A stretch of DNA of 17,920 bases from assembly GCA_910579055.1 (NCBI GenBank), contig CAJTSU010000066.1, forward strand, positions 1-17,920, read 5' to 3'. The translations under genes and the position numbers were made by a program. Position 1 is the first letter of the stretch; each line of letters opens with the position of its first letter. The notes below the pieces were generated by a model, which was not told where the DNA came from, did no database searches, and was given only the letters and a program-made list of their open reading frames with translations. This stretch comes from an uncultured Mailhella sp. GTDB taxonomy: Bacteria > Desulfobacterota > Desulfovibrionia > Desulfovibrionales > Desulfovibrionaceae. Shown piece after piece: positions 1-7,602 of this stretch.

Positions 1-24
1 TTGTCCTCCTCGGGGAGGGTATAA
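1..24. repeat. GC-rich hairpin at window edge, possible end of an intergenic repeat
   Basis: CCTCC and GGAGG face each other across a TCGG loop in the first 20 bases. Read on the minus strand, the stretch (CCCTCCCCGAGGAGGACAA) resembles the start of the better preserved hairpin at 10751-10775, which leads into the palindromic repeat at 10773-10845. It may therefore be the edge of a further copy lying left of the window. This is weak evidence from a short match. Confidence 0.25.
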
Positions 25-39
25 CATGTTTACATTATA

Positions 40-870
40 TTGTTAATACTCTCTTCTTTCGATATGAGTTTGATTCCTGTTGAAAAGAGGCAGGAAATTC
101 GTGATGCTGTTCCGATGTTTTTTGAGGCCTTCGCCAGTAAGGATATCGATCCGTTTGCGAAACCGCTGGAGTGGGTGCCTGCCTTTATTGGAGCGGCGAG
201 CTGCGGGTCTGGCCTGACGTTGAAATCCTTTGACTGCGACACCAGCGTTCCCGGTTTATACGCCGCCGGAGACACTGCGAACGAAGGCCTGATCATCGGA
301 GCATCGAATGGCCCTGGCGGCATCAATATGAGCTGGGCCTTGGTCACGGGCTGGAAGGCCGGTGAAGCGGCAGCTCGCGCGGCAAAGTTGAAAGAACCTG
401 TTCCGGCATCTCCTGAAACAGTCAAGGCCGCGTTGGACGAAACGTTTGCCAAGCTTGGTCATACAGGAAATCTGGATATTGGTGATGCCGTTCAGAAGAT
501 TCAGGCCGTGGTCATTCCTGCCCGGTATAATATCGTGCGCAGCAGGGAATCGCTCCAGGATGCGCTTGCCCGGCTGGATGCTGTGGAGCAGGAAATCGAG
601 AATGAAATCATCGTGCGCGATACACATGAGCTTATGAGCTACCATGAGTTGCCAGGCATGTTGTCTACGGCTCGAATGACCTACAGGGCTGCATTGCTCC
701 GTACAGAAAGCCGCGGCTCCCATTTCCGTGAAGATTATCCGGAGCTGGATAATAAGAACTGGCTGGTCTGGACTCAAATCATGAAGAAGAATGGAGGTTA
801 TGAGATAAGGACAGAGCCTGTGCAGTTTGAAAAATTTGAACATTTCGGACTGGATATTCCGCGCGGATAA
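40..870 (+). pseudogene. C-terminal part of a fumarate-reductase-type flavoprotein, 5' truncated
   Basis: About 276 codons remain, matching the C-terminal half of FAD-dependent oxidoreductases of the fumarate reductase/succinate dehydrogenase/APS-reductase alpha superfamily, which usually have about 550 residues. Visible landmarks are PGLYAAGDTANEG (the FAD-contacting segment near the end of the FAD domain), then PGGINMSWALVTGWKAGEAA, and a C-terminal helical domain with RAALLRTESRG followed by HFREDYPE and NWL, typical of the flavoprotein C-terminal domain. The N-terminal Rossmann fold with GxGxxG is absent. An in-frame TAA at 22-24 closes the frame upstream; the first possible start is TTG at 40 and the first ATG is at 64, neither with a convincing ribosome site. 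Recognisable family sequence begins only around codon 8. The ferredoxin gene follows by 36 bases and is the likely electron-transfer partner. The substrate is not evident. An upstream frameshift outside the window is an alternative to true truncation. Confidence 0.6.
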
Positions 871-906
871 CATTTTTCAGCGTATTTCATCTGTTCTGGA
901 GGACTC

Positions 907-1119
907 ATGCCAATTCTTTCCATTTCCAAGGAACATTGCATTAATTGCGGCACATGCGAAAAGATATGCCCCATGGATGTCCTGCGGCCCGGTCAGGAAA
1001 CGCCGGAAATTGTGTATCGGCAGGATTGTCAGTCCTGTTTTTTGTGCCGCATGTACTGCCCGAAGAACGCCATAGAAATCACGGCTGAGCGGGCAAGGCC
1101 CGCGGTTCTTCCCTGGTAG
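907..1119 (+). CDS. 2x[4Fe-4S] ferredoxin, probable flavoprotein partner
   Basis: This 70-residue protein has two classical cluster motifs: CINCGTCEKICP at residues 12-23 and CQSCFLCRMYCP about 20 residues later. That is the two-cluster bacterial ferredoxin fold, expected to pass electrons in the cytoplasm. The start is clear: ATG at 907 is preceded by GGAGGA at 899-904. The gene lies 36 bases after the flavoprotein remnant, an arrangement seen for flavoprotein/ferredoxin pairs such as AprA/AprB-like enzymes, so it was probably the small subunit of that oxidoreductase. The gene itself appears intact although its partner looks truncated. It ends with TAG, and a second in-frame TAG follows two codons later. 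The electron donor or acceptor cannot be inferred. Confidence 0.85.
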   Translation: MPILSISKEHCINCGTCEKICPMDVLRPGQETPEIVYRQDCQSCFLCRMYCPKNAIEITAERARPAVLPW

Positions 1120-1188
1120 CGGAAATAGGGCCGCGGGTGGAGTTTTGCTGCATTTGGGGCAAATTCTCAATTTTTCTTTGAGGTTGTT

Positions 1189-1932
1189 ATGGATATCATG
1201 ACATATGGTCTTGTTTTTTTGGGCTGGGTAGTCGGCGGCACCATTGGAGGTTCCACCGGCATGGGTGCCGTCATGTCGGCCATGCCTTTCCTTACCTGGG
1301 TCGTCGCTCTGTCCGACGCCGTTATTATATGCCTTCTCGTCAGCCTTTTTGATTGTACTCAGCTGGCGTATCTTTACAGAAAAGGGTGCGTGTGGAGCGA
1401 GGTGCGCGATCTGCTTATCGGCATGATTCCCGGCGTACTCCTCGGCAATATGGCGTTGAAGATTATTTCTGTGCAGGCTTTCGAGTTGATGGTGAGCGCA
1501 TTGCTCAGCATGTTTGTTGTATTGTAGCTCTACCGCATATACCGTAAATCGCCATATCAGTTGCCCAAGTCTCTGCTTGCAGGTCTGCTGGCCGGCGCAG
1601 CCTGCGGTTTTGTCAATGCTTCTGTTGCGCTTATGGGGGCCCTTTTGGGCATCTATGTCCTTTTGAGAGGTTGGGAGCCCAATGAAGCTCGTGGAAACAT
1701 GAGCGTGGTTTTTGCCGTAACGACGATATTTACGGTTGCCACGCAGCTGATGTCCGGCATGTACACGATGGATTTGTTGAAACTCAGTGTCATCGGGATG
1801 GCAGGCGCATGTTGCGGCAATCTTATCGGCGTTCGCGTAGGCAGGATTTTTGACAGGCAGCGTCTCACCAAGATCATTCTTGTTTTTTTGACTATCTTCG
1901 CTTTCTCGCTGTTTATGCGTGGCATCAAGTAG
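1189..1932 (+). pseudogene. TauE/SafE-family exporter gene interrupted by an in-frame TAG
   Basis: The reading frame runs 248 codons from ATG 1189 (GAGG at 1180-1183) to TAG 1930-1932, the normal length for TauE/SafE membrane proteins of about 250 residues, which are thought to export sulfite, sulfoacetate or related anions. It is broken only by TAG at 1525-1527, after codon 112. Both halves show the duplicated family pattern: hydrophobic helices with a glycine-rich start (GWVVGGTIGGSTGMG in the first half, AGLLAGAACGFVNASVALMG in the second). The frame and hydrophobic pattern continue without interruption across the stop (MFVVL-stop-LYRIYRK), so a single point mutation from CAG, TGG or a similar codon explains it. 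Amber readthrough or a sequencing error are alternatives. TAG also ends the ferredoxin, nadB and argH genes, so it works as a normal stop here. It follows the ferredoxin by 69 bases, probably in the same operon. Confidence 0.75.
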
Positions 1933-1946
1933 CATTCATTAAAGAG

Positions 1947-2022
1947 AGGCAATCCACACGCCCCCTCTCCGTCGTCTGCGGAATCAGTCGGCGGATGGGG
2001 CGACTGTGGATTGAAACATTTA
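1947..2022. repeat. Palindromic intergenic repeat, module 2 copy 1
   Basis: A 68-base unit is bounded by perfect 9-base inverted ends, CAATCCACA at 1950-1958 and TGTGGATTG at 2005-2013. It aligns by eye at roughly 70% with 10773-10842, including the conserved core GCGGAATCAGTCGGCG (GCGGAGTCAGCCGTCG in the other copy) and the shared trailing ATTGAAACA/ATTGGAACA. It lies between the convergent 3' ends of the exporter gene and the minus-strand helix-hairpin-helix gene, and could form a hairpin that ends or protects either transcript. It has no coding potential. Confidence 0.7.
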
Positions 2023-2286
2023 TAGAGAATTTTCTTCCTTCCAGTTCCACCATTTCAGTCGTTCGGCAGGCATTTCTTTCCCTTCGTTTTCTGCAAACCA
2101 CACGGCGAGACGGTAGACATAGAGTACACAGCGATCGAGCGTGCCGCCATGCAAGCGGCGATCCCGCTCATACATAAGCTCCGGATTTTCCCCTTTCAGG
2201 TCTTCGACGCCGGTATAGCCGAGGCGCTCAAGATGAAGCGCCATGTTCGGCCCTACGCCGGGGATGCGCTGAAGTTCGCTTTTCAT
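2020..2286 (-). CDS. Small helix-hairpin-helix protein (Cdd1/pathogenicity-locus type)
   Basis: This 88-residue protein begins with a helix-hairpin-helix: LQRIPGVGPNMALHLERLGY at residues 5-24, followed by GVEDL. The middle segment NPELMYERDRRLHGG and the later CVLYVYRLAVWFAE match what I recall of the small Cdd1 'pathogenicity locus' family, whose function is poorly known. The hairpin suggests non-specific DNA or nucleic-acid contact. It starts 13 bases after the mgtE stop on the same strand, so it is probably co-transcribed with mgtE. No strong Shine-Dalgarno is visible, so translation may be coupled. The family call is fairly confident; the cellular role is unknown. Confidence 0.7.
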   Translation of the reverse strand: MKSELQRIPGVGPNMALHLERLGYTGVEDLKGENPELMYERDRRLHGGTLDRCVLYVYRLAVWFAENEGKEMPAERLKWWNWKEENSL

Positions 2287-2299
2287 ACTATCACTTTGC

Positions 2300-3721
2300 T
2301 CAGGCCAGAAGGAACAGACTGGCCAAACTGAGAAAGATGAAAAAGCCCGCGCCGTCAGTCAGAGCGGTGAGAAAAATGCTGGACGCCTGCGCCGGGTCAC
2401 GGCCCAATGCGCGCAAAATCAGCGGTATAGAGCCACCGGCTACCGCTCCGAGTATCATGTCAAGCAGCAGTGCCCCCCCCATGACCGCGCCCAGCAGCAG
2501 GTTGTCAGCCAGCAGCATGATACTGAAACAGGCCAGGGTTCCCATGATCACGCCAGTCAGAATGCCGATTTTCGCTTCCCGCAGTACGGCGAACCAGGCT
2601 TTGCGCCGGTCAAACTTTTCCGTGGCCAACTGGCGGATCATGACGGCAAGAGCCTGTTGCCCCGTGTTCCCGGCCTGATTGGCAACCATGGGCATAAGCA
2701 CGGCAAGCAGGGCCATTTGCGCGATGCTGCCTTCGAACATGTAGACGATAAAGGCCGACATGGCGGAATTGAGCATGTTGATGACAAGCCACGGCAGACG
2801 CATCCGCACGGAAATCAGCCACGGCGTATCCACATCTTCCGTCTGGCCTGCGCCCACCATGCCCAGCATGTCGGCGCTGGCTTCATCCTGAAGAATATCG
2901 ATAACATCGTCATGCGTGACCACGCCCATAAGGTGGCCTTCCCGATCCACGACCGGAAGGCAGAGAAAATTGTAATGACCAAGGAGCTGCGCAACTTCAA
3001 GTTTGTCTGCATCAAAGGGAACGGTGATAAGATCCTGTTTACCCACTGCGTCAAGAATCCGTGTGCCGGGTTTGGACAACATGAGATCGCGCAGAGAGAG
3101 CACTCCCACCAGTTTGTCCATGTTGTTCACCACATAGACATAATAAGGCATTTCCTTATCTTCGAGTTCGGAGCGGATTTGCAGAATGGCTTCGTCCACG
3201 GAGGCATCGGAATTGACCAGAATGATTTCCGTGTTCATGACGCCTGCGGCGGTGTCCGGATCAAAGGTCAATAAGGCGCGCAGTTCAAGGGCGTCTTCCG
3301 GCGTCATGCTGTTGAGCAGCACATCGCGATGGCCTTCGTCTACTTCATCCAATACGTCAACCGCGTCGTCGGGCCACATTTCCGAAAGGATGCGAACCGC
3401 GTCGTCAGCGTCCATGTTTTCCAGCACATCGCGGGCCACCTGACCATCCAGTTCCGCCAGAGCTTCTGCGGCTTCATCGGTCGGCAGGTGACGCAATACG
3501 CACATTTGCTCGGCAAGGCTGAGCTGCTCTAACTGTTCCGCCCGGTCGGCGGGGTGTGCGGCGTCCGCGCTCAATTCGCTGGAGCAGGGGGAGGACGGGG
3601 GAGTTTCGCCTTCAGGGATTTCCCCTGCCGGGGCGGTAACACTATTTTCAGCCTCAAGCGGAGCGGGGGGGCGCGAAACGACTTCGGGGCGTTCAGGGTA
3701 GGAATCAGGTCGGGTGCTCAT
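2300..3721 (-). CDS. mgtE: Magnesium transporter MgtE
   Basis: This 473-residue protein follows the MgtE layout. It has a proline- and acid-rich, probably disordered N-terminus (about 1-62); a helical MgtE-N domain (about 63-165); two CBS domains (about 166-285) that sense cytoplasmic Mg2+; a connecting helix; and five membrane helices from about residue 310 to the end. Family signatures in the channel part include PMVANQAGNTGQQA (344-357) and DPAQASSIFLTALTDGAGF (442-460), with Asp456 in the position of the conserved pore aspartate. The chosen start, ATG at 3721, has GGAG 7 bases upstream; the frame stays open further upstream but that stretch lacks family character and would run into nadC. 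It is transcribed divergently from nadC and followed by the helix-hairpin-helix gene 13 bases later. No Mg2+ riboswitch fits in the 110-base leader. Confidence 0.93.
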   Translation of the reverse strand: MSTRPDSYPERPEVVSRPPAPLEAENSVTAPAGEIPEGETPPSSPCSSELSADAAHPADRAEQLEQLSLAEQMCVLRHLPTDEAAEALAELDGQVARDVLENMDADDAVRILSEMWPDDAVDVLDEVDEGHRDVLLNSMTPEDALELRALLTFDPDTAAGVMNTEIILVNSDASVDEAILQIRSELEDKEMPYYVYVVNNMDKLVGVLSLRDLMLSKPGTRILDAVGKQDLITVPFDADKLEVAQLLGHYNFLCLPVVDREGHLMGVVTHDDVIDILQDEASADMLGMVGAGQTEDVDTPWLISVRMRLPWLVINMLNSAMSAFIVYMFEGSIAQMALLAVLMPMVANQAGNTGQQALAVMIRQLATEKFDRRKAWFAVLREAKIGILTGVIMGTLACFSIMLLADNLLLGAVMGGALLLDMILGAVAGGSIPLILRALGRDPAQASSIFLTALTDGAGFFIFLSLASLFLLA

Positions 3722-3732
3722 GGGAATCTCCG

Positions 3733-3744
3733 AAGTCGCGACTT
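3733..3744. promoter_or_regulatory. 12-base perfect palindrome between mgtE and nadC
   Basis: AAGTCGCGACTT is perfectly self-complementary. It lies just upstream of the mgtE ribosome site and overlaps the possible -35 of nadC, a position suited to an operator controlling both divergent genes. No regulator family is identified from it, and a chance palindrome remains possible. Confidence 0.35.
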
Positions 3745-3771
3745 GACGAAGGGACAAGGTAAACCTAACGT
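3743..3771 (+). promoter_or_regulatory. Candidate sigma70 promoter for nadCAB
   Basis: TTGACG at 3743-3748 is a near-consensus -35. After 17 bases, TAACGT at 3766-3771 is a poor -10 with only three consensus positions. It would start transcription about 55 bases before the nadC ATG. It is the best promoter-like pair in the divergent 110-base gap, but the -10 is weak. Confidence 0.35.
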
Positions 3772-3831
3772 GCATGCCATAACAAACGTAGCCGTCAGGC
3801 AAACTAGCATCCTCCTTATTAAGGGGCAAGC

Positions 3832-4824
3832 ATGAAAGACAGCTCTTGCGTTTCCTGCGGTGACGCGGGTGTTTTGGCAACGAATACAAACCATTCCTGT
3901 TCGCAATGCGGCGGGGACAGACTGTTCGGCTTTGTTCCTGAAGATGTTGCGGCCATTCTTCCAGGAGAAGCGGGAGATTTCGCGCGGCAATTGGTGCGCC
4001 TCGCCCTGGATGAAGACGGGTCGGATTTGACTTCTCTCGGTATATTTGCCCCGGAAGCGGAATCTGTGGCGCACATTGTAGCGAAACAGGATTCTCTGCT
4101 GGCAGGCCTGCCGCTGATCAGCCTGGTGCTGGCGGAAATGGGAATGGATCGGCCCTGTTCCTGCTGGGAGGCTCTGACGCCGGAGGCTTCGATCGTCGCC
4201 AAAGGGACGAACCTTGCCCGGTTGTGGGGGCCTACCTGTGTGCTGCTCAAGGCGGAACGTGTGATTTTAAATTTAATCACACACCTTAGCGGCATCGCAA
4301 ATCTGACCCGGCGCTATGTTGACGAGCTGGAGGGCACGGGGGTTCGCCTGCTGGATACTCGCAAAACCCTCCCCGGGCAGCGCTATCTGGAAAAGTATGC
4401 CGTGCGCGTCGGCGGTGGATGCAACCACCGCATGAATCTGGCCGAAATGCTCATGCTCAAGGACAACCATATCGACGCGGCGGGTTCCATTACTGCGGCC
4501 GTGGCGGCGTTACGCGCACGCTATGAGCCTTGTCCGCCCATCGAGGTGGAATGCCGGACGGCACAGGAGGTTGAGGAGGCAGTCGCGGCCCGACCGGAGC
4601 GTATCCTTCTTGACAATATGAACGCTGTGCAACTTTCCAAGGTACTGCCGCTCATTCCTCTGTGCATTGAGGCGGAAATCAGTGGCGGTGTCGAACTTGA
4701 CAACATACGGGAGCTCGCCCTGGCGAGCTCTGCGCGGCCTGCGGACTTTATCTCCGTCGGCCGGATCACGCACTCCGCACCTGTGGCCGATTTCAGTATG
4801 AAAATAGAATGCCGTATCGGCTGA
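3832..4824 (+). CDS. nadC: Nicotinate-nucleotide pyrophosphorylase with N-terminal CxxC/CxxC extension
   Basis: NadC (quinolinate phosphoribosyltransferase) joins quinolinate to PRPP to make nicotinate mononucleotide with loss of CO2. The 330-residue protein shows DTRKTLPGQRYLEKYAVR, then VGGGCNHRMNL and MLKDNHI, the substrate and PRPP site of the family. It also has IEVECRT, ILLDNM, EISGGV and SVGRITHSAP of the barrel strands. The family norm is about 280 residues; the surplus is an N-terminal piece with CVSC at residues 6-9 and CSQC at 23-26, a spacing that suits a zinc ribbon or rubredoxin-like knuckle. The start ATG 3832 follows AAGGGG at 3821-3826, and no other ATG lies between this knuckle and the catalytic domain, so the extension is probably translated. 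It leads the nadC-nadA-nadB cluster; nadA begins 26 bases after its stop. Confidence 0.93.
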   Translation: MKDSSCVSCGDAGVLATNTNHSCSQCGGDRLFGFVPEDVAAILPGEAGDFARQLVRLALDEDGSDLTSLGIFAPEAESVAHIVAKQDSLLAGLPLISLVLAEMGMDRPCSCWEALTPEASIVAKGTNLARLWGPTCVLLKAERVILNLITHLSGIANLTRRYVDELEGTGVRLLDTRKTLPGQRYLEKYAVRVGGGCNHRMNLAEMLMLKDNHIDAAGSITAAVAALRARYEPCPPIEVECRTAQEVEEAVAARPERILLDNMNAVQLSKVLPLIPLCIEAEISGGVELDNIRELALASSARPADFISVGRITHSAPVADFSMKIECRIG

Positions 4825-4850
4825 TGCCTACTTTTTTCAAGGAATACAAT

Positions 4851-5909
4851 ATGAAAGCTTTTCCGACCAGGCAGGCTTCACGGGAAGTCCATGAACGTAT
4901 TGATGCGTTGCGAGAGTTTTTTGGCCAGGATCTTGTCATCGTCGGGCATCATTATCAAAGTGACGATGTGATCGCACACGTGGACAAGGTAGGGGATTCT
5001 CTTGAACTTGCCCGCATGATAGATGGTATTGAGGCAAGGCATATCGTATTTTGCGGCGTGCATTTCATGGCAGAGTCGGCCGCATTGCTTGCCCGCCCCG
5101 GACAGAGCATCTATTTGCCTGTATCCGACGCTTCCTGCGTCATGGCTGAAATGACGCCCGCGGGCTTGCTGGAAAAGGTTTTTAATCGGGTAAGTTCCGG
5201 GGGGCGCAAGGTGCTTCCCCTCGCGTACGTCAATACATCCCTGGCCGTAAAAGCCGTGGTGGGGCGGTACGATGGAGCGGTGTGCACGTCAGCCAATGCC
5301 GACAAGATGATGCGCTGGGCGCTGGACAATGGCGACGTGGTGTTTTTCTTGCCGGACAAAAATCTTGGCGTCAACACGGCGGATCGTCTCGGGCTTCCCG
5401 AATCTGCCCGCGCGCTGGTGAATATCCGCCAAGGCGGCGAATTGGCGCACCTTCCCGAGTCTGTCCAGTTGCTTCTCTGGCCCGGCTGTTGCGCCGTGCA
5501 CGCCTGTTTCCGCCCTGACCTGGCCGAGGCCGCCCGGCAAAAAGATCCCCAGGCGCGCATCATCGTGCATCCGGAATGTTCCCCCGCCATGGTGCAGACT
5601 TCGGACGGAGCTGGGTCAACCTCCTACCTCATTCAGGAAGCGGAGGCTTCCGCACCAGGCTCCGTGTTGTATATCGGGACAGAGAGCAATCTCGTACATC
5701 GGCTTATGAATCGTCATGCGGGCAGGGTCCGTATTGAACCTCTGGCGGAAAGCACCTGCTCGCATATGTTGAAGATTACCGCCGAAAGCCTGCTTCATAC
5801 GCTGGAAGGCATACAGCGGGGCGACGCTCCGGTTACCTGTGTAGACCAAACCATGGCCGCTCCTGCCAAGGCTTCACTTCAGCGTATGCTGGAGCAATGC
5901 TCGCGTTGA
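4851..5909 (+). CDS. nadA: Quinolinate synthase A
   Basis: NadA condenses iminoaspartate with dihydroxyacetone phosphate to quinolinate, using an oxygen-sensitive [4Fe-4S] cluster. The 352-residue length matches the long bacterial type. Conserved blocks are VGHHYQSDDV and KVGDSLELA near residues 31-54, FCGVHFMAESA (67-77), VCTSANADKM, HPECSP (240-245), SDGAGSTSYL (251-260) and ESTCSHMLKIT (300-310). The three expected cluster ligands are visible as Cys96 (in SDASCVMAEM), Cys214 (in WPGCCAVHACF, the second Cys of the pair) and Cys303. The start ATG 4851 has AAGGA 8 bases upstream; earlier in-frame ATGs at 4809 and 4824 overlap the end of nadC and lack ribosome sites. Confidence 0.96.
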   Translation: MKAFPTRQASREVHERIDALREFFGQDLVIVGHHYQSDDVIAHVDKVGDSLELARMIDGIEARHIVFCGVHFMAESAALLARPGQSIYLPVSDASCVMAEMTPAGLLEKVFNRVSSGGRKVLPLAYVNTSLAVKAVVGRYDGAVCTSANADKMMRWALDNGDVVFFLPDKNLGVNTADRLGLPESARALVNIRQGGELAHLPESVQLLLWPGCCAVHACFRPDLAEAARQKDPQARIIVHPECSPAMVQTSDGAGSTSYLIQEAEASAPGSVLYIGTESNLVHRLMNRHAGRVRIEPLAESTCSHMLKITAESLLHTLEGIQRGDAPVTCVDQTMAAPAKASLQRMLEQCSR

Positions 5910-5999
5910 CCCTCAACCGGATAGCGCGTTTTCGAGCTTTTTGCGCATTATTTGAAAGTTGAAACGCTCTCATTGAAAACTGCTCCAAGGATATCTCAT

Positions 6000-7586
6000 A
6001 TGGAATCTCCCCGGTACTATTCTCATGTTCTGATTATCGGTTCCGGCCTGGCTGGATGTTCTGCCGCACTTACTCTGGCTGATCAAGGGTGTGAGGTTAG
6101 CCTGCTGACTCCGCTGGAGTCTCTTGACGGGGGAAATTCCGAAAGAGCGCAGGGCGGCATTGTGTTTTCCGCAAACAGGGAAGATCAGCGCGCCTTGGAA
6201 AAGGATATGTATATCGCAGGGCATCGCTACAATTTTGGTAAGGCCGTACGTTACCTTGCCACTCAGGGCGGCGAAGCCGTGCAGAACATGCTTGTCGATC
6301 GCCTGCATGTACCCTTTGACCGTAATCCTGAGCTCCCCGATCGCTGGGATTTCACTCTGGAAGGCGGGCATTCTGCTCCGCGCATTGTGCATTGTGCCGA
6401 TTATACCGGCAAGGCAATCATGGAAGCCCTGCATGTGGCTGTTTTGCAGCATCCCCGCGTACGCGTGCTGGCCCAGCGTTCCGCCGTGGATCTCATTACT
6501 ACGGAACACCATGCGACCATTGCCTCATATCGCTACCATTTGCGCAACCAGTGCGTGGGCGCGTATGTGCTCAATAACAAGACACTGCAAGTGGAACCGC
6601 ACCTTGCGGATTTAACCGTGCTGGCCACAGGCGGGGTAGGTCAGGTGTATCTGCATTCCACCAACTGCCCCTGGGCCATCGGTACGGGCATTTCCATGGC
6701 CCAGCGTGCGGGCGTGCGGATCACCAATATGGAGTTCGTGCAATTCCATCCTACTGCGTTGTACCACCGGGATCAGCCCCGTTCTCTGATTACCGAAGCC
6801 ATGCGCGGAGAAGGGGCTCGGCTGATCAACATGAAGGGTGAAGCTTTCATGCCCCGCTATGACGGGCGCGGCGACCTCGCTCCCCGTGATATCGTGGCGC
6901 AGTCCATTGTAAGCGAGATGCTCGCCACCGGGGACAACCATGTGTTCCTTGATGCGACGCACATGCATTGCGATGTGAAGGAACGCTTCCCCACGGTGTA
7001 TGAGAATTGTAAAAAGATCGGTATTGATATCCGTACGCAGCCGATCCCCGTGGTGCCCGCCGCGCACTACTTTTGCGGCGGCATTCTGGTGGATCAGCGC
7101 GGCCGGACCACGCTCGACCGACTTTACGCTGTGGGCGAATGCAGCTGTACGGGTATTCACGGAGCCAACAGGCTGGCCAGCACATCTCTGCTGGAAGCGC
7201 TGCTGTGGGGGGTGTCCGCAGGGAACGACATTGCCGGCGTGCTGGCGGGCAGGGACAACATCAGCCCTCGCGTGCTCGAGTCCATTCCGGATTGGGAGAG
7301 CACGGGTAACGAGCATAATGACGACCCCGCGCTGGTGGCGCAGGACTGGGTGAGTATCCGCCATACCATGTGGAACTACGTGGGCATTATGCGCACGGAA
7401 GCTCGCTTGCGCAGGGCTTTCGCCGACTTGCGTGATCTCTCCGAACACCTCCACGACTTTTACCGGCATACCTCGCTTTCTCCGCAGCTTGTGCGGTTGT
7501 TCCACGGCTGCCAGACGGCATATCTGATTACCCAGGCCGCTCTGCGCAATAAACGAAGCCTTGGCTGCCACCACCGTGACGAATAG
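6000..7586 (+). CDS. nadB: L-aspartate oxidase
   Basis: NadB oxidises L-aspartate to iminoaspartate with FAD; in anaerobes fumarate is the likely acceptor. The protein has 528 residues, close to the family norm of about 540. It shows the dinucleotide-binding GSGLAG at 14-19, SERAQGGIVFS, the substrate-site block GGHSAPRIVH with DYTGKAI, ATGGVGQVY, EFVQFHPTALY, RGEGARLIN, GRGDLAPRDIVA, and the late FAD segment YAVGECSCTGIHGANRLAS. ATG 6000 has AAGGA at 5988-5992; the longer TTG start at 5952 adds only unconserved residues. The 90-base gap after nadA is longer than the other spacing in this cluster, but the three genes complete one pathway and are on one strand. It is convergent with the UPF0280 gene, with only 16 bases between the stops. 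Confidence 0.95.
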   Translation: MESPRYYSHVLIIGSGLAGCSAALTLADQGCEVSLLTPLESLDGGNSERAQGGIVFSANREDQRALEKDMYIAGHRYNFGKAVRYLATQGGEAVQNMLVDRLHVPFDRNPELPDRWDFTLEGGHSAPRIVHCADYTGKAIMEALHVAVLQHPRVRVLAQRSAVDLITTEHHATIASYRYHLRNQCVGAYVLNNKTLQVEPHLADLTVLATGGVGQVYLHSTNCPWAIGTGISMAQRAGVRITNMEFVQFHPTALYHRDQPRSLITEAMRGEGARLINMKGEAFMPRYDGRGDLAPRDIVAQSIVSEMLATGDNHVFLDATHMHCDVKERFPTVYENCKKIGIDIRTQPIPVVPAAHYFCGGILVDQRGRTTLDRLYAVGECSCTGIHGANRLASTSLLEALLWGVSAGNDIAGVLAGRDNISPRVLESIPDWESTGNEHNDDPALVAQDWVSIRHTMWNYVGIMRTEARLRRAFADLRDLSEHLHDFYRHTSLSPQLVRLFHGCQTAYLITQAALRNKRSLGCHHRDE

Positions 7587-7602
7587 CGGCGACGCGTAAA
7601 CC

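Noticed and set aside
1117..1134. TAG at the end of the ferredoxin as another recoded amber
   Set aside because: The length is already complete for the family and a second TAG follows two codons later, so it is a normal stop.
877..1935. 352-codon open frame on the minus strand
   Set aside because: It is exactly opposite the ferredoxin and exporter genes, has low-complexity His/Gln/Lys-rich composition typical of the complement of a membrane gene, and shows no ribosome site or family motif.
3722..3889. 56-codon N-terminal extension of MgtE
   Set aside because: It would overlap the nadC start and replace the divergent promoter region; ATG 3721 has a good GGAG ribosome site and begins the plausible N-terminus.
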